Part shown: positions 1-7,746 of the stretch, piece by piece
How positions within the stretch are numbered: the first letter of the stretch is position 1
Layout: each line of letters opens with the position of its first letter
Source of the DNA: Micromonospora sp. C95
Lineage (GTDB): Bacteria; Actinomycetota; Actinomycetes; Mycobacteriales; Micromonosporaceae
NCBI RefSeq assembly: GCF_018070465.1
Contig: NZ_JAGPXT010000001.1
Span: 186,001 to 250,000, forward strand
Direction of reading: 5' to 3'
DNA length: 64,000 nt
The notes under the pieces: model-generated
What the model saw: only the letters and a program-made list of their open reading frames with translations
Told to the model about the DNA's origin: nothing
Databases searched by the model: none
Position numbers and translations under genes: made by a program

Positions 1-878
1 CCGGCCAGACCATGCGCTGCGGTGGGGTGATGTCGAGGACCGGTACCGCCATCCGGTTGGTGGTGGCGTGGACGACGGCGGCGTGGTCGGCCGGCAGCAG
101 CAGGTCGGCGTGGGTGTCGACGTGGGTGCGGGCGGCGGGGCCGACGTGTCGGGGTAGGGCGAAGACCCGGCGGGTGGGGTCGGCCCCGAACCGCTGCGCG
201 TATTCGCTGCTGGTGCAGTTGAGGTAGAAGGTCCAGTCGCAACCGCCGGGTACCGGGGCGAGGTTGAACTGCACGCCGGGGCAGGGCTGCAGCCGCAGGA
301 AGTCCCGCAGCCCGGGTTCGGGGGTGATGTTGGCGATGCCGCGGTGGGCGACGTAGCCGGCGTACCGCAGGGTCCGGTCGGGGTCGAGCAGCCGGCGGCC
401 GGTGGAGGAGCGGCCGTCGGCGAACACGACCAGGTCGGCGGCCTCGGTGTGGCCGTCGCGGAAGCACAGCTCCGGCTGGCCGGTCTGTTCGGCCAGGGCG
501 GTGACCTTCATGCCGGTGTGCAGGACACCGGCGGGGAGGCGGCGAGTCAGCGCCTGGTGCAGCAGCGTCCAGGTGGTGTTGCGGCCCGGGTAGGTGCGTC
601 GGATGGTCTCGGCGGGGTGGCGGTCGCGGATGGTCATCTGGACGATGGCCTCGGAGTCGTGGGTGACGAACTCGTGTTGCGGGATGTCGAGGCGGTCGAG
701 CACGTCCAGGGCGGGATGTTCCAGGCCGATGAGGCCGCCGCCCAGGGGCGCGGACGCCGGCGCCGCCTCGTAGACGGTGACGTCGTCGAATCCGGCGTGC
801 AGCAACAGCAGCGCGGTGACGGGGCCGGTGATGCTGCCGCCGACGACCGCGATGCGGGGCCTGCTGGTGGATGTCATG
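1..878 (-). CDS. FAD-dependent aromatic/heterocycle monooxygenase, C-terminus cut by window edge
   Basis: About 292 residues of a flavoprotein hydroxylase are visible; the C-terminus lies beyond position 1. The start (ATG at 878) is followed by a beta-strand and Rossmann glycine loop (IAVVGGSITGP, residues 9-19). Ser takes the place of the middle Gly of GxGxxG, as is common in the 2,6-dihydroxypyridine-3-monooxygenase/salicylate-hydroxylase-like branch. A second FAD/NADPH motif, VVFADGRSSTGRRLL, occurs near residues 150-165. Family members are soluble enzymes that use NAD(P)H and O2 to hydroxylate aromatic rings; the substrate here cannot be told. A GAAGGG Shine-Dalgarno precedes the ATG. It runs in the same direction as the conjugation genes, so it may be cargo of the mobile element, or chromosomal DNA beyond its end. 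Confidence 0.85.
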
Positions 879-1133
879 AGGGTTCCCTTCGGCAGGGGTG
901 GGAACCCGGGCACGGCCGTGCCCGGGTCTGCGCGAGTGCGCGGGTGGCCGGGCATCGGCCAGGTCGTGCCAGTGCGAAGCGGGTCAACGGCGGTAGGCCG
1001 TGGACGCGCGGGTCAGCCGCCGTGGTGCGGCGGGTGGATGGACGTGTGCGAGGAGCGGGGCCGGGCTGCGCCGGCTGGTGCGCGAGGTGCGACCGAGCGG
1101 CGGGCAGCGCGGCAGGGTGCGGCCTTGGTGGGG

Positions 1134-1451
1134 TTACCGGCCGGGCGTGGTGAACGGCGGCGGCACGGGAAGGATCCGCCGCGCCCGCTGCAGCACCTCG
1201 TCGGCGACCGGGATCAACGGCGTCGCGTCCAGCGCGGTGGTCGGGGTGGTGCGGTGCCAGCTGTGACCCGGGCTGCTGGCGATGATCGTCCAGGTGAACA
1301 GTGGGGTGAGGACCTCGGCGACCGCCATGCTCTGCTTGGCGTAGCTGTCCCGGTAGACCCGCACCCGCAGGACGTAACCGTCGATGTGGTGCACCCGGGT
1401 CAGCTCGTAGCAGCCGGGGCCGCCCTGGTGGACCACGTTGTCGACGATCAC
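1134..1451 (-). CDS. Small hypothetical protein coupled to the upstream gene
   Basis: About 105 residues, starting at a GTG that overlaps the TGA of the upstream gene (GTGA), so it is probably translated by coupling. The frame is also open further upstream, but that part is the antisense-like shadow of the neighbouring coding frame, so the GTG at 1451 is chosen. The protein is soluble-looking with no membrane segment or signal peptide. It has a beta-rich centre (CYELTRVHHIDGYVLRVRVY) and ends in a Pro-rich tail. I do not recognise the family. Its position in the leftward mobile-element block suggests an accessory conjugation or maintenance protein; this is inference only. Confidence 0.6.
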   Translation of the reverse strand: MIVDNVVHQGGPGCYELTRVHHIDGYVLRVRVYRDSYAKQSMAVAEVLTPLFTWTIIASSPGHSWHRTTPTTALDATPLIPVADEVLQRARRILPVPPPFTTPGR

Positions 1452-2293
1452 CGCGACCGGTCCTTCGGGTCGGCGGTGCGGAAGGTCGCCTCGGACGCGA
1501 CAAGGGTCCACGGCCACTGGTAGGCGCCGACGGCGTAGCAGCGGTTGGCGTCCGGGACGACCCGGTCGTCCTCGACCCAGCGACCGTCCAAGCCGTCGTC
1601 GTGCTCCCACTCGACGACAACCTCGTCGCCGTCGAACCGCAGCCGGGGATGCTCGCCCGGCATGTCACCGGGGTAGAGGCCGTCGAGTTGGGCGGCCATA
1701 CGCTGCACCGCGAACAGAGGGAAGCGGCACAGCAGGCCGGTGCGGGTGAGAGTGGTGTAGCCGGGGGCGACCATGGCGCGGTAGGCGCCGCCGCCGACCA
1801 CGTCGCAGGTCACGGTCGCCGGGGTCCAGGTGGACAGCGGCGGGATGATGTCGCCGCGGTGGCGGGAGATGCGGTAGCGGTCGCCGGTGTTGTCGCTCGC
1901 CGGGTCGGGGTGAAGCCCGAACCAGTGCAGCCCGTGGTGGCGGGCGTAGCGGAGCAGGTCGAGCAGGTCCCGCCGGCCGTCACGATGTTCGGTGTGCAGG
2001 GGCAGGAATCCGTGTCCGTCGTCGGCGGGGACCGGGTTGCCGGTGGCGCCGGTGGCGGTGTGGGTCCACGTTTCGGCGAGGACCCGGTGGTCGGCGCCGT
2101 CGGCGTCGTACCAGCGGGGGATCCCGTTGGAGGACAACCAGTCCCCGTCGGTGTCGTGGGACCAGATGAGCGCGGCCTGGTCCGGGACACCGGCCCGGTA
2201 CTGCTGCCGGGTGCGCAGGTGCGCGCTGGTGGCGGCGGCGTGTTCGGCGAGGGGCAGGACGTCGTCGACGCGGAACCACAGTCGGTCGGACAT
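1448..2293 (-). CDS. Hypothetical protein of the mobile element
   Basis: A 281-residue protein starting MSDRLWFRVDDVLPLAEHAAA at 2293, with a strong AGGAGG Shine-Dalgarno about 10 bases upstream. That site decides the start; the frame is open to 2410 but has no ribosome site there. The protein is rich in Trp, His and Asp, has no membrane segment, and has repeated WxxD-type patches (WSHDTDGDWLSSNGIPRWYD). I do not recognise a family. It overlaps the next small gene by four bases, so the two probably act together. The leader (AGGAGGTTCCTTCGCC) resembles those before the genes at 878 and 3521, suggesting the three share an origin or expression mode. Confidence 0.7.
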   Translation of the reverse strand: MSDRLWFRVDDVLPLAEHAAATSAHLRTRQQYRAGVPDQAALIWSHDTDGDWLSSNGIPRWYDADGADHRVLAETWTHTATGATGNPVPADDGHGFLPLHTEHRDGRRDLLDLLRYARHHGLHWFGLHPDPASDNTGDRYRISRHRGDIIPPLSTWTPATVTCDVVGGGAYRAMVAPGYTTLTRTGLLCRFPLFAVQRMAAQLDGLYPGDMPGEHPRLRFDGDEVVVEWEHDDGLDGRWVEDDRVVPDANRCYAVGAYQWPWTLVASEATFRTADPKDRSR

Positions 2294-2708
2294 GGCGAAG
2301 GAACCTCCTGGTAGGGGAAGAGGGAAAGGTCGGCCGTTCGCCGGCCGGGCTTGCGGGAGCCCCAGCCCGGGGCGCCGGGCGGTGCCGCACGGGGCCGGCA
2401 GTGGGTCCACGCCACGCCGCTTTGGCCCCCCGTGGGTAGGGCGGATGGCCCGCAGGAGCGGGTCGGATGTAGTGCAGGCGGGCGTGGTTCAGGTGTGGTC
2501 AATGTCGTGTGGGCGTGTGGCCGCACTCGTCGCGGCGGGTGTGTGCGTCGCAGGGGCCGGGACGCTCAAGGGCCGCGGCTGCAAAGCTCGCGTCTGCTGC
2601 TGGTGGCCGGGGCGGCGGGGAAGGGGGTGGAGCCGGTCGGGCCGCCGCCGATCCCCAGGGAAGAAGGGATGGGTGGCGGTGCCCGACCGGTTCCGGATCC
2701 CGGTGGTG
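2294..2708. other. Gene-less stretch of 415 bases
   Basis: No frame here has a plausible start and ribosome site; the open frames across it are high-GC shadows. A GC-rich hairpin (GGCCG, loop, CGGCC) near 2331-2347 lies just upstream of the gene starting at 2293. It could contribute to a promoter leader or a terminator for the gene ending at 2709. Confidence 0.4.
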
Positions 2709-3521
2709 CTACAGGGCGACGGCGAGCAGCCGTTGGCCGGCCTCGATGGTGTCGAGGTACCGGTTCGCCTGCTCGAGGTAGGTCACCCGGTGGGTGAGGG
2801 CGTCGCTCGCGGGTGCGAACTTGTGCCCGTCCGGGGTGAGCAGGGCGTCGCCGCACACGGCGGTGGTGGCGCTGTAGTGCTGGTAGGCCATCGGGCCTGC
2901 CTGGAACATCTCCAGCTCACCAGGGCTGAGGTGGGCGGCGCCGTAGCTGGCCGCGTTGTGCATCCGCATCGCGTTGACGCGGGGCTGGTTGTTGAAGTCC
3001 GCCTCGGCTCGCTCGCGCGGGTATTTGGCGGGGTCCGCCAGGTGGCGGGCCAGCAGGGTCGGCCACGGGGTGGCCGGCCGGGTGCCGTGCACGACCTGCT
3101 GCCACAGTTGGTGGCGGATGCCGGCGCCGACGCCGGCGGCGTGACGCATGGCGTCCAGGTCGAGCAGCTTGACCGGTCCGCCGGCGCAGTACACCGGACG
3201 TCCCTTGCGCGGTGCGACCAGGTCGCGCCGCTGCCACAGCCACATGTCCGGGATGGCCCAGAAACGGGACTGCAGGGTGCCGGACACGCCGAAGTGCCGG
3301 TCGAGCTGGGTGGCGGTCAGGGCCTGCGACGGCAGTCCGTCGGGCAGGCAGACGATCATGGTGTTAATCGTCGCGGTCGGCGTGACCACCGGGCTGGTGG
3401 GCGCCGTGGTGCTGGCGGTGGTGGCCGCGGGGGCGGGCTTGCGGCCCGGGCGGGCCGTCACCGTCGCCACGCGGGTGCCGTAGCGGCTCAGCGGAGTCGC
3501 GGCACCGTTGGTTGCGGTCAT
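2709..3521 (-). CDS. Hypothetical protein with Thr/Ala/Pro-rich N-terminus
   Basis: 270 residues. The ATG at 3521 is preceded by AAGGAGGAA, an excellent ribosome site. Residues 1-50 are Thr/Ala/Pro-rich low complexity; the rest is a globular domain. Recognisable stretches include FWAIPDMWLWQRRDLV and a C-terminal YLEQANRYLDTIEAGQRLL helix. No signal peptide, membrane helix or nucleotide-binding motif is visible. I do not recognise the family. It stands alone between two non-coding stretches, both in the leftward mobile-element block. The rare organisation (flexible N-terminal tail plus compact domain) would fit a structural or DNA-associated protein, but nothing in the sequence proves it. Confidence 0.65.
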   Translation of the reverse strand: MTATNGAATPLSRYGTRVATVTARPGRKPAPAATTASTTAPTSPVVTPTATINTMIVCLPDGLPSQALTATQLDRHFGVSGTLQSRFWAIPDMWLWQRRDLVAPRKGRPVYCAGGPVKLLDLDAMRHAAGVGAGIRHQLWQQVVHGTRPATPWPTLLARHLADPAKYPRERAEADFNNQPRVNAMRMHNAASYGAAHLSPGELEMFQAGPMAYQHYSATTAVCGDALLTPDGHKFAPASDALTHRVTYLEQANRYLDTIEAGQRLLAVAL

Positions 3522-4009
3522 GAGGGGTTCCTCCTTCGGTTGGGGCGCGTTGTTGGGCGCGCGGAAGTGGTCGGCCCACCGGGTACATGGGTCGACGCAC
3601 GGGACGAACAGGAAATGGGTGCAGCAGAGTCGCTGCTGGTGGAGCGGGCTGGTGCTGGCGTTGCGGGTTGGTGCGGGTGGTGCGGTGCGACCTGGGGTCG
3701 CCGCGCGGCGCGGGCGCCGACCGGCCGTGAAGGCGGGTGGGCGGAGCGCACCGTTGGGGTGCGGCGGTGGTTCCCGAGGTGGGACCGGACCGGGTGGAGC
3801 GATATATAGGTGAAGGTGGTGCCGATGAAGGTAGCGGCCGGATCTGTCAGCGCCGGCCGCCGTCTCGATCGTCAGAAGTGCGGTTGACCTGCCCTGTCAG
3901 ACGACCGCTCGATTAAGCGGGTGAGGAACGGTGAGGCTGTGAGATCCGGTCGGTCTCACAGTCGCCCACGACGGTGGACACCCCCCTCCGCGTGCGGTGA
4001 AGGTGGGCG
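3522..4009. other. Gene-less stretch of 488 bases with repeats and AT-rich patch
   Basis: No convincing gene. It holds an AT-rich patch (GATATATAGG at 3801) that could be a -10 region, two TGTCAG words (3845-3850 and 3895-3900), and the perfect 8-bp inverted repeat at 3937-3961. It lies between the stop of the replication-relaxation gene and the start of an unknown gene. Together these make it a candidate regulatory or transfer-origin segment. Confidence 0.45.
3937..3961. repeat. Perfect 8-bp inverted repeat CTGTGAGA / TCTCACAG
   Basis: Arms CTGTGAGA (3937-3944) and TCTCACAG (3954-3961) are separated by 9 bases (TCCGGTCGG). The TCTCAC(A)G/GTGAGATC word recurs in the other gene-less parts of the element (near 12281, 13682, 14017, 14116 and 14127), so this looks like a protein binding site family rather than only a terminator. 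It lies about 50 bases downstream of the stop of the replication-relaxation gene; there is no T-tract. Confidence 0.55.
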
Positions 4010-5083
4010 TCAGGGCTCCGGGGCGGTGGGGCCGCTGAGGTCGGTGTCGGTGAAGCGGTGCGGGTTGGTGGCCGGGTTGTCCGGGCCGTGATCTGAGGGC
4101 AGTTCATGCAGCCAGCGGCGCAGGCCCGGATCGGTGGTGAGGGTCCAGGCGGGCCCGGCGGGGTGCTCGCTGTGCAGGCCGGTGGCGACGGGCATGGCGG
4201 TGGGCACTCCGGCGAGGGCGTCGAGGAGGTGCTGTTCGCGGCGGCGGCCGGGGACGCGCAGCAGCACCGGGTACCGCGGCCCGTAGCGGGCGAGCTGCTC
4301 GTAGCCGCGCAGCTTGCGCAGCACGGTGCCGAGGGGTTCGGTGCCGTTGTCGTGTTCGAGGAAGAACCCGACGGCGCGCCCACCGGCGTGCCAGATGCCG
4401 TGCCCGTCGGGCTGGACCCCGGCCCCGCTGCCGGCGGCGTAGGAGGCGGCGGCGAACGCGGCGGTGGTGTGCTGTTCGGACCACCACCGCGCCAGCCGGG
4501 CGTGCTCGTCGGCGCGGGCGTAGCCGATCAGGTCGATGAACAGCTGGTTGGTGCCGAGCAGGTGGGCTAGGCGGCGGCTGCCGATGATGCGTTCCGTCCG
4601 TTCGATGCTGGTCCGCGGCGCTCGGGCACCAGCGCTGTTCGGGTCGTTGAACTGGGTCGGGTGGACCACGGCACCGAGTGGGCCGAGGGTGTAGAGGTGC
4701 TGGCCGCTGCCGGTGGTGACGTCCACGAACCGGCTGACCGCCTCCAACCGGTGCAGCTGGGCGAGGCGGAGCCGGGCAGAGCGACGCGACGGGAACAGCG
4801 CCGACGTGATCTGGTCGGTGGAGAGCACGTAGTGCTCGGCGAGCAACCGCAACAGTTGGTGATCACGGGTGGTGAGTCGACGAAGCCGGTCCAGACGAGC
4901 GAGACGGGAGGACGAACGGGAACCGGACGAGGAGCCGGAGGAGGAGGCGGACGACGACCGGGAGACGGAGTTGTTGGTAGGCACGGTGGATGCTCCAAGC
5001 GGAAGAGGAGTTCCCTCCGAGGGGAGGGTGTCTGAGTTCGGTGAGGTGGTCACCGGAGGCTGCTGACCGCCGGTGAGCGGCAC
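4010..5083 (-). CDS. Replication-relaxation family protein
   Basis: 357 residues matching the actinobacterial Replic_Relax family. After a Ser-rich low-complexity N-terminus (about residues 35-60) comes a winged-helix-like domain (RLTTRDHQLLRLLAEHYVLSTDQI, LFPS.RSARLRLAQL). Then follow the typical GAVVHP and TERI..SRRLAHLLGTNQLFIDL segments and a C-terminal domain with FFLEHDNGTEPL (acidic, nuclease-like) and YPVLLRVPGRRREQHLL. Members occur in conjugative elements beside VirD4/VirB4 genes and are thought to act at the transfer or replication origin. I see no canonical relaxase in the window, so this is the best candidate for origin processing. The start is uncertain: GTG 5083 lies inside the inverted repeat, and GTG codons further in are possible. 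Confidence 0.75.
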   Translation of the reverse strand: MPLTGGQQPPVTTSPNSDTLPSEGTPLPLGASTVPTNNSVSRSSSASSSGSSSGSRSSSRLARLDRLRRLTTRDHQLLRLLAEHYVLSTDQITSALFPSRRSARLRLAQLHRLEAVSRFVDVTTGSGQHLYTLGPLGAVVHPTQFNDPNSAGARAPRTSIERTERIIGSRRLAHLLGTNQLFIDLIGYARADEHARLARWWSEQHTTAAFAAASYAAGSGAGVQPDGHGIWHAGGRAVGFFLEHDNGTEPLGTVLRKLRGYEQLARYGPRYPVLLRVPGRRREQHLLDALAGVPTAMPVATGLHSEHPAGPAWTLTTDPGLRRWLHELPSDHGPDNPATNPHRFTDTDLSGPTAPEP

Positions 5084-5115
5084 TGACAGACCCGGAGAGC
5101 CGGAATCTGTCAGTG
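5081..5115. repeat. Perfect 10-bp inverted repeat at the start of the replication-relaxation gene
   Basis: CACTGACAGA (5081-5090) and TCTGTCAGTG (5106-5115) are perfect inverted copies separated by 15 bases. The arms contain the CTGACA/TGTCAG word that is massively repeated at 13.4-14.2 kb. The left arm overlaps the most upstream start codon of the replication-relaxation gene, so a protein bound here could autoregulate that gene, or the site could be part of an origin of transfer. Confidence 0.6.
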
Positions 5116-5238
5116 CGGTGTGGTGATCGGTGGTGAAGGGCTGGTGAAGCCCTCACGGAAGGGGTGACCGGGACGCAGTAGACCCGGCCGACCTGGTCGG
5201 CCTGGTCTGTCGATCTCTCGCCAACCGCCCTGCGGCGT

Positions 5239-7746
5239 TCAGGCGTTCGCCTTCGGACCGCTCTTGCCCCGGGCCCGGCGGTTGTCGTCGGGTCGGGCCG
5301 AGAACCGGTCGACGAGGTCATCGATAGCGCTGGTGTCCTGCGCCGGCACCGCCTGCGCCGCGGCCTGCCGGATCACCGTCGCCTCCCCCACGACCGGCTT
5401 CGGCGGTCGGGTCTTGAGGGTGAACGCCGGTGTCTGCCGCCCGGCGACGACGAGGCGTCCGGCGGCGGTGTAGGCGTCCAGGTGGGTCAGGTCGTGCTCG
5501 TCGAGTTCGGGCAAGGTATGCCTCGCGAGGACGCGGGCGTCCTCGGGGGCGACGGAGAAGTACAGCTTGTTGCGGGCGTTCGCCGAAGCAGCGGCGAGGA
5601 GGTCCTTCGGGAACTGGGCCAGGTCCTGGTGTGCGAGGACCATCGACAGCCGGTACTTGCGCGCCTCCGCCAACATCGAGTCGAGACTGTTGGCGAGGGT
5701 CAGGAAGTTCTGACACTCGTCGATGATCAACGTGGCATCCCGGCGTCTGTCCGCCGGCACGGCCGCCCGGGCGGTCGCGGCCTGCCACACCTGCGCCAGC
5801 ACGAGCGAGCCGAGCAGCTTGCTGGTGTCCTCACCCAACTGCCCCTTTGGGATGCGCACCAGCAGCGCCCCACCGTCGAGGACCTTGCCCATGTCGAAGC
5901 TGGACCGGGGGTAGCGCATGGTGCGTTTAACGAAGTCCCGCAGCAGGAACGCCCGCAGGCGGGCCAGGACCGGGCCGATGACCTGGGAGCGCAGGGCGGG
6001 GTTGAGGTCGTCGTACCACTGCCAGAACCCAGACAGACCGGCCGGATCGTCCAGGCCAACGGTCATCGCCGACCGGAACTGGGCCGAGTTGAGCAGGGGC
6101 GGGATGTGTTGGAGGGTGACGTTGGCGTGCCGCAGCAGGGTCAGGCAGGCCACCCTCATGACGTCGTCCATCCGCGGCCCCCACGCCTTCGCGAAGATGT
6201 TCCCGAAGATCGACACGAGGTTGTCCACGACCAGGTCCGGGTCGGTGCCGGACAGCGGGTTGAGGGTGGGCGGGTTGGGCTGGTCGGGGTCGAACAGCAC
6301 CACCCGCCCGGCGACGGACGCGGGAAGCCGGTCGAGGATGTCGAGGACCATGTCGCCGTGCGGGTCGATGACGACAGTGCCCCGGCCGGCTTTGATGTCC
6401 TCGACCGCGAGGTTCACCAGCAGGGTCGTCTTCCCGGAGCCCGTCGATCCGACCACATGCATGTGATACCTCGCATCGGCGACGGACAGGGCCACCGCGT
6501 GGCCACCCACTTCAGCGTCGCCGAGGACCTTCATCCCGCGGCCGCCGGTCGGCACCGCCACAGGGGCGGGCATGGACTTCGCTCGCGCCCGGTCCAGCCC
6601 CGGCACGGCCAGATCCCGGGGCAGGGCGGCGAGGACGGCCAGCTCGGGGGTGGAGGCCAGGAACCCCGCTCCGAGCCGCCGTGTGGCCAGCACGGCCACC
6701 GGGTGCGCCATCCGCGCCCGGTGGGCGAGCCGGTTGCGGCCGGCGTAGACGGCGAACGACGAGGCGACCGCGTCCGCGACACCGCGCAGCCTGCCCTCCG
6801 GCCGGGAGCCACCGCGGTGGTTGTTCTTCGCGATGGCGTAGCGGATGCCGATCGTCCACAGCGGGTGGGCGGTCTTGTCGAGGATCGCCCGCACGTCCCG
6901 CTCCACGCCGGGGTCCCGGCGGCCGGCCGGCTGGCCGCCGCTGCGGGTGGTGGCGGTACGGCCGGGAAGGAACGCCTCGAGGATCCACAGCAGCGGGGCG
7001 GCGGGATTGATGGCCGGTACGGCCGTCTTACCGTCGCGCATTCGGCCGGCGGCGCGGCGGGCTCGTGCGGTCCGTCGTGGGGCGGCGGGGCGGGCGAGGA
7101 CCTGCACGCAGGCGTACTCGTCCGGCTTGAGCTGCGACCCGGCCGACATCAGCGCTCGGAGCGGGTCGTTGTCGTGGTCGGTTTCGAACGGCAACCACTC
7201 GGCGGCGGTCGGCAGCAGGTGCCCGCCGACGGCGGCCGGCACATCGAGGGGGATCGGCGGTGGGGCCTGGTCGTCGGTGGTGCAGGCGGCGCCGGGCCAG
7301 GCGGCCCGCACGGCGGCCTCGACCGCCCCGGCCGGCACCGTTCCGGGTACCCAGATCGAGATGAGCAGCTGCCGGCCGGTCCAGGTGTACTGCCACACCA
7401 CGTGCGGGCCGCCGTACAGCAGCCGGCGACGGCGGGACGGGGTGAGCGTGCCGTGCAGGTTCGCCCACAGCGCGGCGGCGCTGTGCGGGTCGACCTCCGG
7501 CGGTGGGGCGACCGTGACAAGGCGGGCGCCCTCGGCGTGGCGGCGGTGCCGCCACCCGTCGAGCAGGTTCCGCCCGGCGACATAGGCCACCAGCAGGGCG
7601 GCGGCGACGCCGACCAGCCACGGCCGGTCCACGGCCCAACCCGCGACGTGCAGGACCCAGCGCGTGGGCGTACTCGGCGGGTATATGACGCCGACGCCCG
7701 GCCCGGAAGGGCTGGGCGTCGACGATAGGGCACGCAGGGGTGTCAT
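5239..7746 (-). CDS. VirD4/TraG-like type IV coupling ATPase
   Basis: 835 residues. One N-terminal membrane segment (about residues 33-60, WVLHVAGWAVDRPWLVGVAA) is followed by a cytoplasmic domain. Walker A GSTGSGKTT is near residue 433 and Walker B LIIDECQNF near 670. Conserved coupling-protein patches are also present (VIDPHGDMV, FDPDQPNPPTLNPL, LAEARKYRLSMVLAHQ). Such proteins are hexameric inner-membrane ATPases that deliver the DNA-protein substrate to the secretion channel. It overlaps the downstream part of the block: the preceding VirB4 gene stop and this start share 4 bases (ATGA), so the genes are translationally coupled. The N-terminal half is longer than in minimal TraG proteins, as in other actinobacterial members. 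Confidence 0.88.
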   Translation of the reverse strand: MTPLRALSSTPSPSGPGVGVIYPPSTPTRWVLHVAGWAVDRPWLVGVAAALLVAYVAGRNLLDGWRHRRHAEGARLVTVAPPPEVDPHSAAALWANLHGTLTPSRRRRLLYGGPHVVWQYTWTGRQLLISIWVPGTVPAGAVEAAVRAAWPGAACTTDDQAPPPIPLDVPAAVGGHLLPTAAEWLPFETDHDNDPLRALMSAGSQLKPDEYACVQVLARPAAPRRTARARRAAGRMRDGKTAVPAINPAAPLLWILEAFLPGRTATTRSGGQPAGRRDPGVERDVRAILDKTAHPLWTIGIRYAIAKNNHRGGSRPEGRLRGVADAVASSFAVYAGRNRLAHRARMAHPVAVLATRRLGAGFLASTPELAVLAALPRDLAVPGLDRARAKSMPAPVAVPTGGRGMKVLGDAEVGGHAVALSVADARYHMHVVGSTGSGKTTLLVNLAVEDIKAGRGTVVIDPHGDMVLDILDRLPASVAGRVVLFDPDQPNPPTLNPLSGTDPDLVVDNLVSIFGNIFAKAWGPRMDDVMRVACLTLLRHANVTLQHIPPLLNSAQFRSAMTVGLDDPAGLSGFWQWYDDLNPALRSQVIGPVLARLRAFLLRDFVKRTMRYPRSSFDMGKVLDGGALLVRIPKGQLGEDTSKLLGSLVLAQVWQAATARAAVPADRRRDATLIIDECQNFLTLANSLDSMLAEARKYRLSMVLAHQDLAQFPKDLLAAASANARNKLYFSVAPEDARVLARHTLPELDEHDLTHLDAYTAAGRLVVAGRQTPAFTLKTRPPKPVVGEATVIRQAAAQAVPAQDTSAIDDLVDRFSARPDDNRRARGKSGPKANA

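Noticed and set aside
5482..7728. Very long open frame on the plus strand opposite the coupling ATPase
   Set aside because: It is Gly/Val/Arg-rich with no motifs and mirrors the codon bias of the true minus-strand gene, which has clear Walker motifs.
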